DNA of 64,000 bases from Micromonospora aurantiaca ATCC 27029 (GCF_000145235.1 NC_014391.1:4968001-5032000), one strand, 5' to 3'. Counted from the first letter of the stretch, positions 1-8,703 are shown. Translations and numbers: made by a program. Notes: generated by a model from the sequence alone, not told the origin.

Positions 1-529
1 CGAGGCCGAGCAGACCGGCCATGAAGCCGGTGAGGATGTCACGGGAGGAGAACCCGAACAGCCGCAGTTGCAGGTTGTCGATGCCGAACAGCTGGCCGAT
101 CTGGGTGTCGAACGGCACCCCGAACTCGACCCGGCTCCACAGGATGCCGATGTTGCCGAAGACGGCCAGCAGGACCAGCCGGGGCACGGCTCGGAAGAAC
201 CAGGTGTAGAGCCAGGCCACGCCGCGCAGGATCGGGTTGTCCGACAGCCGCATCACCGCGATCACCACGCCGAGCGTGACGCCGATCAGCATCGCGCTGA
301 CGGTCATCAGCACGGTGCCGCGCAGCAGGCCCTCGATGATCGGCGGCCGGAACATCTTGTCGACCATGAAGGACCAGTTGAAGGCCTCGTTTGTGACCAG
401 CAGGTGGACGAACATCGCGGCCAGGACGGAGAGCACCGCCACCGCGACCCATCGTCCGGGGTGCCGCACGGGCACGGCCTTGATCGGTTCCGGCCGTGCC
501 CGTGCGGTTGTCGCTTCCTCGGTGGTCAT
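1..529 (-). CDS. Polar amino-acid ABC transporter permease (partial, 3' end outside window)
   Basis: The ATG is at 529 and the gene runs off the left edge, leaving 176 codons. It is probably the inner-membrane permease of a HisM/GlnP-type amino-acid importer. A first membrane segment lies at about residues 28-45. The binding-protein-dependent transport domain then begins with EGLLRGTVLMTVSAM at about residue 70, and FFRAVPRLVLLAVF near residue 120 stands where the family has FRGTPLLVQ. Only 4 nt separate it from the stop of the upstream binding-protein gene and no good ribosome site is visible, so translation is probably coupled. The matching ATPase is expected just outside the window. The substrate is not determined. 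Confidence 0.85.
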   Translation of the reverse strand, partial: MTTEEATTARARPEPIKAVPVRHPGRWVAVAVLSVLAAMFVHLLVTNEAFNWSFMVDKMFRPPIIEGLLRGTVLMTVSAMLIGVTLGVVIAVMRLSDNPILRGVAWLYTWFFRAVPRLVLLAVFGNIGILWSRVEFGVPFDTQIGQLFGIDNLQLRLFGFSSRDILTGFMAGLLGL

Positions 530-533
530 GTCG

Positions 534-1439
534 TCACGGGTTGATCGCGGGGTCCGTGATCGCGCCGTCTCCCACCTTCCACTTGTCGAGCACCTGCTTG
601 TACGAGCCGTCGGCGATCACGGCCTTGGTCGCGTCGCGCACCGCCTCGGCCAGCTGCGTCTGCTCCTTGGCCAGCACGTAGCCGTACGGCGCCGCCTCGT
701 ACTGCTTGTCCAGCAGCTCCAGGGCGTCGTTGGACTGCGTCACCGCGTACACACCGACCGGGTAGTCGGCGAGCATCGCGTCGTCCTTGCCGGACACGAC
801 GGCGGCGGTAGCGGCGTCCTGGCCCGGGAACTGGTCGATGGTGATCGCCGGCTTGCCCGCGTCGGTGCACGCCTTGGACCGCTTCTGGATGTCCTCGACC
901 TGGACCGTGTCCTTCTGCACCGCGATCTTCTTGCCGCAGGCGTTGTCGAGGGTGACGCCGGCCGGGTTGCCCTTCTTGGTCACCCACTGGGTGCCGACCT
1001 GGAAGTAGCTGACCATGTTCGCCTGGCCCTTGCGCTCGTCGTTGATGGTGAACGACGAGACGCCCGCCTCGTACTTGCCCGAGTTGACGCCGTTGATGAT
1101 GTCGCCGAACGGCGCCGAGACGAACTCCGCCTTGAGGCCCAGCTTGGCCGCCACGGCGGTGAACAGCTCGACATCGAAGCCGACCACGGTCTTGCCGTCG
1201 GTGTCCAGGAACTCCGCCGGGGCATACGTGGAATCGGTGCCCACCACGATCTTGCCGTCCGACTTGATCGCGTCCGGAACCTTCGCGGCCAGCGCGGCGT
1301 CCGCCGACGACGAGACGCTGGGGCCGTCACCGGGCTGCGTGGTGCTCTCCTCCTCGCCGCACGCGGCGAGGGAGAGCAGCAGGACGGCCGCACCGGCGAC
1401 GCCGAGCGCCGCCCGCCGTCCGGGGTTGGGGTGGAACAT
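534..1439 (-). CDS. Polar amino-acid ABC transporter substrate-binding lipoprotein
   Basis: A 301-residue extracytoplasmic solute-binding protein, family 3 (SBP_bac_3). The lipoprotein signal peptide ends in LSLAAC, with lipidation Cys27. The mature protein begins its domain with KIVVGTDSTYAPAEF and contains GFDVELFTAVAAKLG, both typical of amino-acid binders in this family. The start has a good ribosome site (aaggag 8 nt upstream). It lies 27 nt behind livF on the same strand and directly precedes its likely permease. It could therefore be co-transcribed with the branched-chain system or use a promoter of its own in the short gap. The ligand cannot be named from sequence. Confidence 0.9.
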   Translation of the reverse strand: MFHPNPGRRAALGVAGAAVLLLSLAACGEEESTTQPGDGPSVSSSADAALAAKVPDAIKSDGKIVVGTDSTYAPAEFLDTDGKTVVGFDVELFTAVAAKLGLKAEFVSAPFGDIINGVNSGKYEAGVSSFTINDERKGQANMVSYFQVGTQWVTKKGNPAGVTLDNACGKKIAVQKDTVQVEDIQKRSKACTDAGKPAITIDQFPGQDAATAAVVSGKDDAMLADYPVGVYAVTQSNDALELLDKQYEAAPYGYVLAKEQTQLAEAVRDATKAVIADGSYKQVLDKWKVGDGAITDPAINP

Positions 1440-1466
1440 GGCTGTACTCCTTTTGCGAGGGGTCGG

Positions 1467-2177
1467 TCAGGCCACGCCGAGGTAGGCCTCTTTGACCGAG
1501 GGGTCGTGCAGCAGGTCCGCGCCGGAACCGCTCTTGACGATCCGGCCGGTCTCCAGCACGTACGCCCGGTGGGCCCGCGCCAGCGCCTGCTGGGCGTTCT
1601 GCTCCACCAGCAGGATTGTGGTGCCCTGCTGGTTGATCTCCGTGATGATCGTGAAGATCTGCTGGATCAGCATCGGCGCGAGACCCATCGACGGCTCGTC
1701 GAGCAGCAGCAGCTTCGGCCGGCTCATCAGCGCCCGGCCGACCGCGAGCATCTGCTGCTCACCGCCGGAGAGCGTGCCGCCGGGCTGCTTGCGCCGCTCG
1801 GCCAGCCGCGGGAACAGCTCCAGCACCCGGGCCAGGTCCTGCGCGATGCCGGCCTTGTCGCGCCGGGTGTACGCGCCCATGTCCAGGTTCTCCAGCACCG
1901 ACATGCCGGGGAAGATGCCCCGGCCCTCGGGCGCCTGGCACAGCCCGCGCCGCACCCGCAGGTCGGCCCGGAGCTTGGTGATGTCCTCACCGGCGAACTT
2001 GATCCGGCCGGAGGCGACCGGCCGGATGCCGGAGATCGCCCGCATGGTGGTGGACTTGCCGGCGCCGTTCGCGCCGATCAGCGCGACGATCTCCCCTTCG
2101 TCCACGGTCAGGCTGATGCCGTGCAGCGCCTGGATCCGCCCGTAGAGCAGGCTCACGTCCTCGATCTCAAGCAGCAT
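1467..2177 (-). CDS. livF: Branched-chain amino-acid ABC transporter ATP-binding protein LivF
   Basis: A 236-residue cytoplasmic ATPase subunit of a LIV-type importer. Walker A is GANGAGKST near residue 34, the signature is LSGGEQQ near 137, and Walker B is LLLLDEPSMGL near 158, followed by the switch His in VEQNAQQAL. The length and the absence of an extra loop match LivF. Its start lies inside the 3' end of livG (11-nt overlap), so the two ATPases are translationally coupled. It is the last gene of livHMGF before the polar amino-acid binding lipoprotein. Confidence 0.93.
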   Translation of the reverse strand: MLLEIEDVSLLYGRIQALHGISLTVDEGEIVALIGANGAGKSTTMRAISGIRPVASGRIKFAGEDITKLRADLRVRRGLCQAPEGRGIFPGMSVLENLDMGAYTRRDKAGIAQDLARVLELFPRLAERRKQPGGTLSGGEQQMLAVGRALMSRPKLLLLDEPSMGLAPMLIQQIFTIITEINQQGTTILLVEQNAQQALARAHRAYVLETGRIVKSGSGADLLHDPSVKEAYLGVA

Positions 2178-3012
2178 CGTCCGGCACCCCCAGGTACGCC
2201 GCGACCACCTTCGGGTTGTCCCGCACCTCGGCGGGCAGCCCTTCGGCGATCTTCTTTCCGAACTCCAGGACCACGATCCGGTCGGTCACGCCCATCACCA
2301 GGCGCATGTCGTGCTCGATCAGCAGCACCGTCACGCCCTGGTCCCGGATCTGCCGGATGAGCTGGAGCAGCTCTTCCTTCTCCGCCGGGTTGAAGCCGGC
2401 GGCCGGCTCGTCCAGGCAGAGCAGCTTCGGGTCGGTGGCCAGCGCGCGGGCGATCTCCAGCCGGCGCTGCTCGCCGTAGGACAGGTTGCGGGCGAACTCG
2501 TGCATCCGGTTGCGGATGCCGACGAACTCCAGCAGGCGCTCGGCCTTCTCCCGGCCCTCGCGCTCCTCCTTCCAGTGCCGCGGCAGGCGCAGCAGGGCGG
2601 AGATCACGCTGGTCTTGTGGTGCGCGTCCGCGCCGACCTGGACGTTCTCCAGCGCGGTCATCTCCGGGAAGAGACGGATGTTCTGGAACGTACGGGCCAT
2701 GCCCATGCGGGTGATCTGGTGGCGCTTCTTGCCACTGATCTTCTGGCCCAGGAACCGGATCTGCCCCTCGGTGGGCTGGTAGATGCCGGTCATCGCGTTG
2801 AAGCAGGTGGTCTTGCCGGCGCCGTTCGGGCCGATGAGACCGAGGATCTCACCCTTGTAGAGGGTGAAGTCCACGTCGTTGAGGGCCACCACACCGCCGA
2901 AGCGCAGCGTGACGTGGTCGACCTCCAGCAACGGCTCCCGCTCGTTGACCGTCTCGACGGCGGGGGCCGCCGCCTGGGCCGGAACGGCCGGGGTCTGCTC
3001 GGTGTCACTCAC
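2167..3012 (-). CDS. livG: Branched-chain amino-acid ABC transporter ATP-binding protein LivG
   Basis: A 281-residue ATPase subunit partnering LivF. The first 25 residues are an Ala/Pro-rich extension, then LEVDHVTLRFGGVVAL leads to Walker A GPNGAGKTT near residue 62. The LivG-specific insertion with MARTFQNIRLFPEMTALENV follows, then the signature LSYGEQRRLEIARAL and Walker B LLCLDEPAAGFNP. The ending (EVRDNPKVVAAYLG) is typical of LivG. The start is GTG at 3012, overlapping the end of livM by 8 nt, so the cassette is tightly coupled. Confidence 0.93.
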   Translation of the reverse strand: MSDTEQTPAVPAQAAAPAVETVNEREPLLEVDHVTLRFGGVVALNDVDFTLYKGEILGLIGPNGAGKTTCFNAMTGIYQPTEGQIRFLGQKISGKKRHQITRMGMARTFQNIRLFPEMTALENVQVGADAHHKTSVISALLRLPRHWKEEREGREKAERLLEFVGIRNRMHEFARNLSYGEQRRLEIARALATDPKLLCLDEPAAGFNPAEKEELLQLIRQIRDQGVTVLLIEHDMRLVMGVTDRIVVLEFGKKIAEGLPAEVRDNPKVVAAYLGVPDDAA

Positions 3013-4144
3013 CGACGATCACCTCCTTGCGGCGGTCCTTGAACTCCGCCGCTCGTCGCCGGTTCGGGATCAGGCCCTGCGGCCGGAAGATCATCATCAC
3101 CACGAGCACCAGGCCGAAGAAGAGGAACCGGTACTCGTACAGCTCGATGCCGAACAGCTCGATGCCACGGAACCGCTCGATCATGTACGCCACCAGGCCA
3201 CCGCCGACGATCGCACCGACGATGTTGCCCGAGCCGCCGAAGATGACAGCGGCCAGGATGATGATCGAGTTGAGCAGCTCGAAGTTCTGCGAGTTGACGA
3301 AGTTCTGCTTACCGGCGAACAACGCGCCGGCCAGGCCGGCGATGGCCGCGCCGGAGGCGAACGCCCACAGCTTGAACTTGAACGTCGGCACACCCATCAG
3401 CTGGGCCGCGTCCTCGTCCTCGCGGATCGAGATCCAGGCCCGGCCGACCCGGCTGTGGGTCAGGTTCCGCACCCCGATCACCACCAGGATGATCAGCGTG
3501 AGCACCAGCCAGTAGTACGGGCGGGCGTCGAGCACGCCGAACCACGGCCGGCCGTCGGCGTACTGGCCGGGCGGGTGCGGGATCTCGCTGAAGCCCCGCT
3601 GTCCCCTCAGGAACTCGGAACTGACCGCCGCGATCCGGATCATCTCGGCGAAGCCGAGCGTCACCAGCGCCAGGTAGTCACCGCGCAGGCGCAGCGTCGG
3701 CGTACCCAGCATGACGCCCGAGACCATGGTCAGGCCGATCGCGATCGGCACCACCAGCAGCCACGGCCACAGCGTCTTGAGGTTGCTGCTCGGCGAGGTC
3801 AGCACCGCGACCGTGTACGCGCCGACGGCGAAGAAGCCGAAGTAGCCGAGGTCGAGCAGGCCGGCGAAGCCGACCACGATGTTGAGCCCGACCGCCAGCA
3901 GCACGTAGATCGAGACCGTGAACAGCACCTGGGTGAAGTTCGCCCCGGGCGTCGGGATCGGCCCGAGGTACTGGTAGAACTCCTTGTTCGGCAGCGCGTA
4001 GAAGAACACGATGACCGCGGCCAGCAGCACCCAGCGCACCCAGCGCGGTGCGTGATGCCAGCGCTCCGAGATCGCGCGCCGACCCTGCCGCAGCTTGTCC
4101 GCCGCCGTCTCCCGCCGCTCCGGCGGGTCGATGGTGGTCGTCAT
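3005..4144 (-). CDS. livM: Branched-chain amino-acid ABC transporter permease LivM
   Basis: A 379-residue polytopic permease of the LIV-type importer. Start chosen at ATG 4144 (MTTTIDPPERRE) because it overlaps the livH stop as ATGA. A longer in-frame start at 4237 would run deep into livH. After a charged amino-terminal region of about 40 residues there are eight or more hydrophobic segments. Family landmarks are VGLNIVVGFAGLLDLGYFGFFAVGAY, split across two membrane helices, and the cytoplasmic EAA-like loop GRAWISIREDEDAAQLMGV. The ending LIPNRRRAAEFKDRR is cytoplasmic. It pairs with LivH to form the channel. Confidence 0.92.
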   Translation of the reverse strand: MTTTIDPPERRETAADKLRQGRRAISERWHHAPRWVRWVLLAAVIVFFYALPNKEFYQYLGPIPTPGANFTQVLFTVSIYVLLAVGLNIVVGFAGLLDLGYFGFFAVGAYTVAVLTSPSSNLKTLWPWLLVVPIAIGLTMVSGVMLGTPTLRLRGDYLALVTLGFAEMIRIAAVSSEFLRGQRGFSEIPHPPGQYADGRPWFGVLDARPYYWLVLTLIILVVIGVRNLTHSRVGRAWISIREDEDAAQLMGVPTFKFKLWAFASGAAIAGLAGALFAGKQNFVNSQNFELLNSIIILAAVIFGGSGNIVGAIVGGGLVAYMIERFRGIELFGIELYEYRFLFFGLVLVVMMIFRPQGLIPNRRRAAEFKDRRKEVIVGE

Positions 4145-5091
4145 GCGCGTGCCCTCCCCAGTGATTCGCCCAGCAGACCGGTCGGCCGGAACATCAGCAG
4201 CACGACCAGCACCGCGAACGCGGCGAAGTCCTTCCACTGACTACCGAACAGGCCCGAGGCGTAGTTCTCCACGACGCCGAGCAGCAAGCCGCCGACCAAC
4301 GCGCCGCGCAGGTTGCCGATACCACCGAGCACCGCCGCGGTGAACGCCTTGAGGCCCAGCAGGAAGCCGACGCTGTAGGTCAGCGTCTGGATCCGCACGT
4401 CGTAGAGCAGGCCCGCGACACCGGCCATGGTGCCACCGGCGATGAAGACCATCAGGATGATGCGGTCCTTGTTGACGCCCATCAGGGCCGCCGTGTTGGC
4501 GTCCTGGGCGACCGCGCGGATGCCACGGCCGGTACGGCTGCGGTTGATGAACTGGTCCAGCGCGAACATCATCACCAGCGCGGACCCGATCGTGAGCAGC
4601 TGCACCGCGTCGATCGGCACGCCGGCGATGTGGAACAGCGGCTCCGAGCTGACCAGCCGGGGCGCGCCCTCCGGCAGACGCCGGGTGTAGACGCCGAACG
4701 CCTCGGAGATGGCGATCGAGGCGCCGATCGCGGTGATGAGGAACGCCAGCGGCGGCGCGTTGCGCTTCCGCAGCGGCCGGTACGCCACCCGTTCGATCAC
4801 AGTCGCCGTGCCCGCCGAGGCGATGGCCGCCACGATCATCGCCACCAGCAGGTAGAACAGGATCGAGCCGATACCGCTTACCTGCGAGTTCTGGTCGAGT
4901 CCGAAGCCGTTCCAGGTCCAGATCGCGGCGAAGGCGCCGGCGATGAAGACCTCGGAGTGGGCGAAGTTGATAAGCCTGAGCACGCCGTAGACAAGCGTGT
5001 AGCCGAGCGCGACCAGGGCGTAGATGGCGCCCTGCGTCAAGCCGGTCGTGGTGAGTTCCCCGAAGTTGGAGAACAATCCGTCGAAGTCCAA
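4141..5091 (-). CDS. livH: Branched-chain amino-acid ABC transporter permease LivH
   Basis: The second channel subunit, 316 residues from a TTG start at 5091. An in-frame start at 5166 exists, but it would place the terminator hairpin at 5125-5158 inside the coding region, so it was not used. Landmarks are GLTQGAIYALVALGYTLVYG near the amino terminus, NFAHSEVFIAGAF, and the loop GRGIRAVAQDANTAALMGV that contacts the ATPases. The ending MFRPTGLLG is standard for the family. It is the first gene of livHMGF. The upstream hairpin separates it from livK, so it may be expressed at a lower level than the binding protein. Confidence 0.88.
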   Translation of the reverse strand: MDFDGLFSNFGELTTTGLTQGAIYALVALGYTLVYGVLRLINFAHSEVFIAGAFAAIWTWNGFGLDQNSQVSGIGSILFYLLVAMIVAAIASAGTATVIERVAYRPLRKRNAPPLAFLITAIGASIAISEAFGVYTRRLPEGAPRLVSSEPLFHIAGVPIDAVQLLTIGSALVMMFALDQFINRSRTGRGIRAVAQDANTAALMGVNKDRIILMVFIAGGTMAGVAGLLYDVRIQTLTYSVGFLLGLKAFTAAVLGGIGNLRGALVGGLLLGVVENYASGLFGSQWKDFAAFAVLVVLLMFRPTGLLGESLGRARA

Positions 5092-5106
5092 GGGAGGGAC
5101 GCTCCG

Positions 5107-5158
5107 TCGCTCAAGAGAAAAAGAGGGTGCGGCCGGGAGCCAGCTCCCGGCCGCACCC
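5107..5158 (-). terminator. Intrinsic terminator between livK and livH
   Basis: A perfect 15-16 bp stem (arms 5125-5140 and 5143-5158) closes on a 2-4 nt loop. On the minus strand it is followed by a U-rich stretch, the complement of agagaaaaagag at 5113-5124. This is a textbook Rho-independent terminator and the clearest in the window. It lies downstream of livK and upstream of livH, so it would allow abundant binding protein with only partial read-through into the transporter genes. Confidence 0.85.
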
Positions 5159-5196
5159 GCGATCACAACTCAATCGCCAGCCCAGCGATCGACCGA

Positions 5197-6357
5197 TCAG
5201 GACTTGGGGATCTCCTGGTCCGGGACGACCTTGCCGCCCTGCACCTTGAACGCCCAGACCTTGACCTGCGCCGGGTCGAGCTCGCCGCCCTCGACGAACT
5301 TGTAGGTGGACGCCACGCCCTCGCCGCTGTAGCCCTTGACGAACTCCAGCAGGTCGGCACGGCTGGTCTTGCCGGCCTTGATGCCCGCCAGCAGGATGTT
5401 CGCCGCGTCGAACGCGGTGTCGCTGTAGGTGCCCGGCTCGGTGCCGTTGAGCGCCTTGAAGTCGGCGGCGAAGGTGCCGCGCGCCTCGGTGGACGGCTGG
5501 CAGGGGCAGGTGAGGATGGTGCCCTCGGCAGCCGCCTGGCCGGCGGAGGTGATGTAGGCGCCGTCGTTCACGCCGTCACCGGCGACCAGCGGAGCGGTGA
5601 CGCCGGCAGCGGTGAGCTGCTTACGGATCAGGCCGGCCTCCTGGTAGTAGCCGCCGTAGAAGACCGCCTTCACGTTGGCGGCCTTGACCTTGGTGACCAC
5701 ACCGGAGAACTCGACCTGCTTGCCCTCGCCCTGGACCTTGTCGCTGCCCACGACCGCGGGGCCGAGCACCTTCTTGACCTCGTCGGCCAGGCCGGCACCG
5801 TAGGCGGACTGGTCGTCGATGACGTAGACCCGGTCGGCCTTGAGCACGTTCTTCATGTAGACGCCGGCGGCGGGGCCCTGGCTCAGGTCGTTGCCGACCG
5901 CACGGAAGAACGTCTTCCAGCCCTTGGTGGCCAGGGTCGGGTTGGTCGCGGAGGGGGTGATGGTGACCAGACCGGCCTCGTTGAACAGCGGGCCGGCGGC
6001 CTCGGACTCACCCGAGTAGGCCGGACCCACGACACCCAGGATCTTGGTGTCGTCGATCGCCTTCTGGGCCAGACCCGGCGCCTGGTCCGGGCTGCCCTGC
6101 GAGTCGAGCTCGGCGAGCTCGACCTTGCAGTCCGGGTTCTCCTTGTTGTACTTGTCGACGGCCAGCTTGACGCCGTTCTTCTCGTTGATGCCCAGCGCGG
6201 CCGAGCTACCGGTCAGCGCGCCGAAGAAAGCGATCTTGCTCCCGCAGGCGCTGCCCCCGGAACCCTCATCGTCGCTGCCGCTGGAACAAGCGGTGCCACC
6301 GGCGACGAGCGCCAGCATGGCGACCCCGCCGATCACGCGTGCGAGCTTCTGCCTCAA
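5197..6357 (-). CDS. livK: Branched-chain amino-acid ABC transporter substrate-binding lipoprotein
   Basis: A 386-residue type-1 periplasmic-binding-fold lipoprotein (Leu/Ile/Val binding family). Start chosen at TTG 6357, which sits 9 nt behind a strong GGAGGAGG ribosome site. The open frame extends further upstream but without signal-peptide character. The signal peptide ends at lipidation Cys24 (AGGTAC). Family landmarks are KIAFFGALTGSSAALG and GVVGPAYSGESEAAGPLFNEAGL. It delivers substrate to LivHMGF, encoded directly downstream beyond the terminator. The ligand may be a branched-chain amino acid or a related compound. Confidence 0.9.
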   Translation of the reverse strand: MRQKLARVIGGVAMLALVAGGTACSSGSDDEGSGGSACGSKIAFFGALTGSSAALGINEKNGVKLAVDKYNKENPDCKVELAELDSQGSPDQAPGLAQKAIDDTKILGVVGPAYSGESEAAGPLFNEAGLVTITPSATNPTLATKGWKTFFRAVGNDLSQGPAAGVYMKNVLKADRVYVIDDQSAYGAGLADEVKKVLGPAVVGSDKVQGEGKQVEFSGVVTKVKAANVKAVFYGGYYQEAGLIRKQLTAAGVTAPLVAGDGVNDGAYITSAGQAAAEGTILTCPCQPSTEARGTFAADFKALNGTEPGTYSDTAFDAANILLAGIKAGKTSRADLLEFVKGYSGEGVASTYKFVEGGELDPAQVKVWAFKVQGGKVVPDQEIPKS

Positions 6358-6614
6358 GGCCCGAACCCTCCTCCGTCCATGATCCGAACCACCCGCCGCT
6401 GATTGGCCCTTGCGGGGTGGACGAACCAAGACCGTCGTCGCCGGTCTGGGCCGGGACGTTATCCCACCGCGAGCGGTGGCGTAAGACCTGGAAAGCGGGG
6501 TTGACCGAACCGTTACACGCCGTGGCGGATTCAAGCCCATCGGCGTAAGAAGCGAAGGCGGGCAAAGGCTTTCACCGACTATTCCTCGGTAACGGGCCAG
6601 GCCCTCCCCACCCG

Positions 6615-7832
6615 CTACCGATCGACGGCGGACAACGCCCCCCACCAGGCACGGGATGTTTTTCCGTCGTCGGCGACCACGAGCAGCCCGTCGTCGCGGA
6701 CGGCCACCGTCAGCGCCGCGTCGCCCCCGTCCGGCACCGGCACCGGCGTGATCACCGGAAGCCACGACGCACCGCCGTCACGCGACATCCAGAGCCGTCG
6801 CTGACCCCCGTCCCCGGTCACCGCGACGAGCCGCCCACCGGACGCCGCGAGCGCGTCCACCGACGACACCCCGGGGCCCGCCGAGCCGAACCCGCCGACC
6901 CGCCGCCACCCCTGCGCCGCACCCGCCGAACCGGCGGACGGCGAGCCGCAGTCGTCGCACCCGCGCCACACGGCGAAGCGGTCACCCACCGGGCCGACCG
7001 CCACCGGCCCGCCGTCGGCCGGCACCACCCGCTCCGCCGCCCCGGAGGTACCCGCCGGCATCGGCAGAGCCACCCGCCGCCACACCCGGCCGTCGGCCGA
7101 GAACCACGAAAGCGGCGTCCGGGACGTACCGCCGGGCGGCAGCAACGACCCCACCACCAGCCAGCCCGGCCCCACAGCCGCCACGTCGTACGCCGCCGTC
7201 CGGCCCCGGCCGTCGCCGGCCAGCTCCGCGACCCCCTCGCGCAGGACGAACCCCTCCGCGTCCGGCGACGACCACACCGCCGCACCGTCCGCGCGCGCCC
7301 CGGCGACCAGCCAGCCGGCCGGACCCGCCGCCAGCCGCGACGCGCTCACCGCGCGCGGGCCGCCGAACAACTCGAACGCCGCCGGAATCTCCCGCAACGG
7401 CCCACCCGGACGCCACACCCACGTTCCGGTACGCGGATTGCCGTGCACGCCACCGGTCTTCGCGCCCAGCGCCGCCATCCCGTCGTCGCGGCACGCCACC
7501 GCGTAGAGCACGTGCTGGCGGCCGTAGAACGTCTGCGCGCGCACCGGAATCGGCGACCAGGTCACGCCGTCCGATGAGGACCACGCAGCCGGGCGGGTCT
7601 CCCCCGCCGGATCGACCAGCCCGCCCACCACGTACCACCGGCCGGCGCACCGCGCGACGTCGCGCAGCACCGGACGTCCGGTGGCGCCGGCGGGAAGGGC
7701 CAGATCGACGGACTGCCACTGCGGTCGTACGGGGGCAGGCTCGGGCAGCGGTCGCGGAGTCGCGTGGCAGGCCACCAGGAGCAGCGCGGCGACGACGGCG
7801 ACGAGGACCGGCCGGGCGCGCGCGGAAGGCAT
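6615..7832 (-). CDS. Putative lipoprotein with BNR/sialidase-like beta-propeller repeats
   Basis: A 405-residue probable lipoprotein with lipidation Cys22 in LLLVAC. The mature part carries at least four repeats of the Asp-box or BNR type: WSSSDGVTW, WSSPDAEGF, WFSADGRVW and WMSRDGGASW. These predict a six- or seven-bladed beta-propeller on the cell surface. No sialidase catalytic residues are recognisable, so an enzymatic role is not claimed. The -10 element TAGGAT lies 7 nt before the ATG, which suggests a leaderless transcript. Neighbours give no functional hint. The gene is real (consistent codon use, signal peptide), but its function is unknown. Confidence 0.75.
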   Translation of the reverse strand: MPSARARPVLVAVVAALLLVACHATPRPLPEPAPVRPQWQSVDLALPAGATGRPVLRDVARCAGRWYVVGGLVDPAGETRPAAWSSSDGVTWSPIPVRAQTFYGRQHVLYAVACRDDGMAALGAKTGGVHGNPRTGTWVWRPGGPLREIPAAFELFGGPRAVSASRLAAGPAGWLVAGARADGAAVWSSPDAEGFVLREGVAELAGDGRGRTAAYDVAAVGPGWLVVGSLLPPGGTSRTPLSWFSADGRVWRRVALPMPAGTSGAAERVVPADGGPVAVGPVGDRFAVWRGCDDCGSPSAGSAGAAQGWRRVGGFGSAGPGVSSVDALAASGGRLVAVTGDGGQRRLWMSRDGGASWLPVITPVPVPDGGDAALTVAVRDDGLLVVADDGKTSRAWWGALSAVDR

Positions 7833-7869
7833 GGATCCGATCCTATCGATCGGACGCCTCCGCGGGAGG

Positions 7870-8490
7870 TCAGGACGCGGGCTGCTCCACCTCGCCGCCG
7901 GCGGTCTCCGCGAGGATCCGCTCGGCGACCTCCTTCATGGTCATCCGGTGGTCCATCGCGGTGCGCTGGATCCACTTGAACGCCTGCGGCTCGGTCATCC
8001 CGTACGTGGTCATCAGCGCACCCTTGGCGCGCTCGACGGTCTTGCGGATCTCCAGCCGGTCGGTGAGACCGGCGACCTCCGACTCCAGCGCGGCGATCTC
8101 GGAGTAGCGGGACAGCGCGATCTCCACCGCCGGCACCAGGTCGCTCTTCTGGAACGGCTTGACCAGGTACGCCATCGCGCCGGCCGCCCGCGCCCGCTCC
8201 ACCAGGTCACGCTGGCTGAACGCGGTCAGGATGATCACCGGGGCGATGCGCGCGCCGGCGATCCGCTCGGCGGCGGCCAGCCCGTCCATGATCGGCATCT
8301 TGATGTCGAGGATGACCAGATCCGGCTTGAGCTCCTCGGCGAGCTTGACGGCGGTCTCGCCGTCACCGGCCTCGCCGACCACCTCGTAGCCCTCTTCGAC
8401 AAGCATCTCGGCCAGGTCCAGCCGGATGAGCGCCTCGTCCTCGGCGATCAGAACGCGCTTGCGCTCGGCGTCCGCCTGCATCTCGCCCAC
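7870..8490 (-). CDS. pdtaR: ANTAR-domain response regulator (PdtaR-like antiterminator)
   Basis: About 206 residues. An amino-terminal receiver domain (KRVLIAEDEALIRLDLAEML) has phospho-acceptor Asp near residue 62 in LVILDIKMP and the conserved Lys in YLVKPF. A coiled-coil linker follows, then a carboxy-terminal ANTAR RNA-binding domain (ALMTTYGMTEPQAFKWIQR). The whole protein is close to Mycobacterium tuberculosis PdtaR (Rv1626), which binds RNA hairpins to relieve transcription termination. The start is ambiguous: GTG 8490 has GGGAG 6 nt upstream, while ATG 8481 and ATG 8520 are also possible. No partner PdtaS kinase gene is in the window. Confidence 0.9.
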   Translation of the reverse strand: MGEMQADAERKRVLIAEDEALIRLDLAEMLVEEGYEVVGEAGDGETAVKLAEELKPDLVILDIKMPIMDGLAAAERIAGARIAPVIILTAFSQRDLVERARAAGAMAYLVKPFQKSDLVPAVEIALSRYSEIAALESEVAGLTDRLEIRKTVERAKGALMTTYGMTEPQAFKWIQRTAMDHRMTMKEVAERILAETAGGEVEQPAS

Positions 8491-8594
8491 GAGCCACTCC
8501 CACCGGTTCGAGCCCGACACCCGCCGTGCCGGGTGTCGCCGCCCCTAGCGTAGTAGGTAACCTATGGCACGACGCGAGAGCGTCGCGCGAGCCT

Positions 8595-8668
8595 GTCCCC
8601 GTATTCCAATCGGCAGAGAAACGGAGCTCAAACCTCCGACAGTGTGGGTTCGAGTCCCACCGGGGACA
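8595..8668 (+). tRNA. tRNA-Leu(CAA)-like gene with a short variable loop
   Basis: A complete 74-nt cloverleaf can be drawn. The acceptor stem GTCCCCG/CGGGGAC is 7 bp. The D arm is TTC/GAA with an 11-nt loop containing GG. The anticodon stem CGGAG/CTCCG carries loop CTCAAAC, giving anticodon CAA at 8629-8631. The variable loop is 5 nt. The T arm is GTGGG/CCCAC with TTCGAGT, and the discriminator is A. CCA is not encoded. CAA reads the Leu codon UUG, yet bacterial tRNA-Leu normally has a long class II variable arm, which is absent here. It may be a minor or specialised tRNA or a tRNA-like element tied to the adjacent LAGLIDADG gene. Confidence 0.8.
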
Positions 8669-8703
8669 CCGAAGTTGTCGTACGGGCGTTCGAAGATGCT
8701 CTC

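Noticed and set aside
5092..5166. Extended livH amino terminus starting at 5166
   Set aside because: It would include the terminator hairpin at 5125-5158 and adds no family-like sequence.
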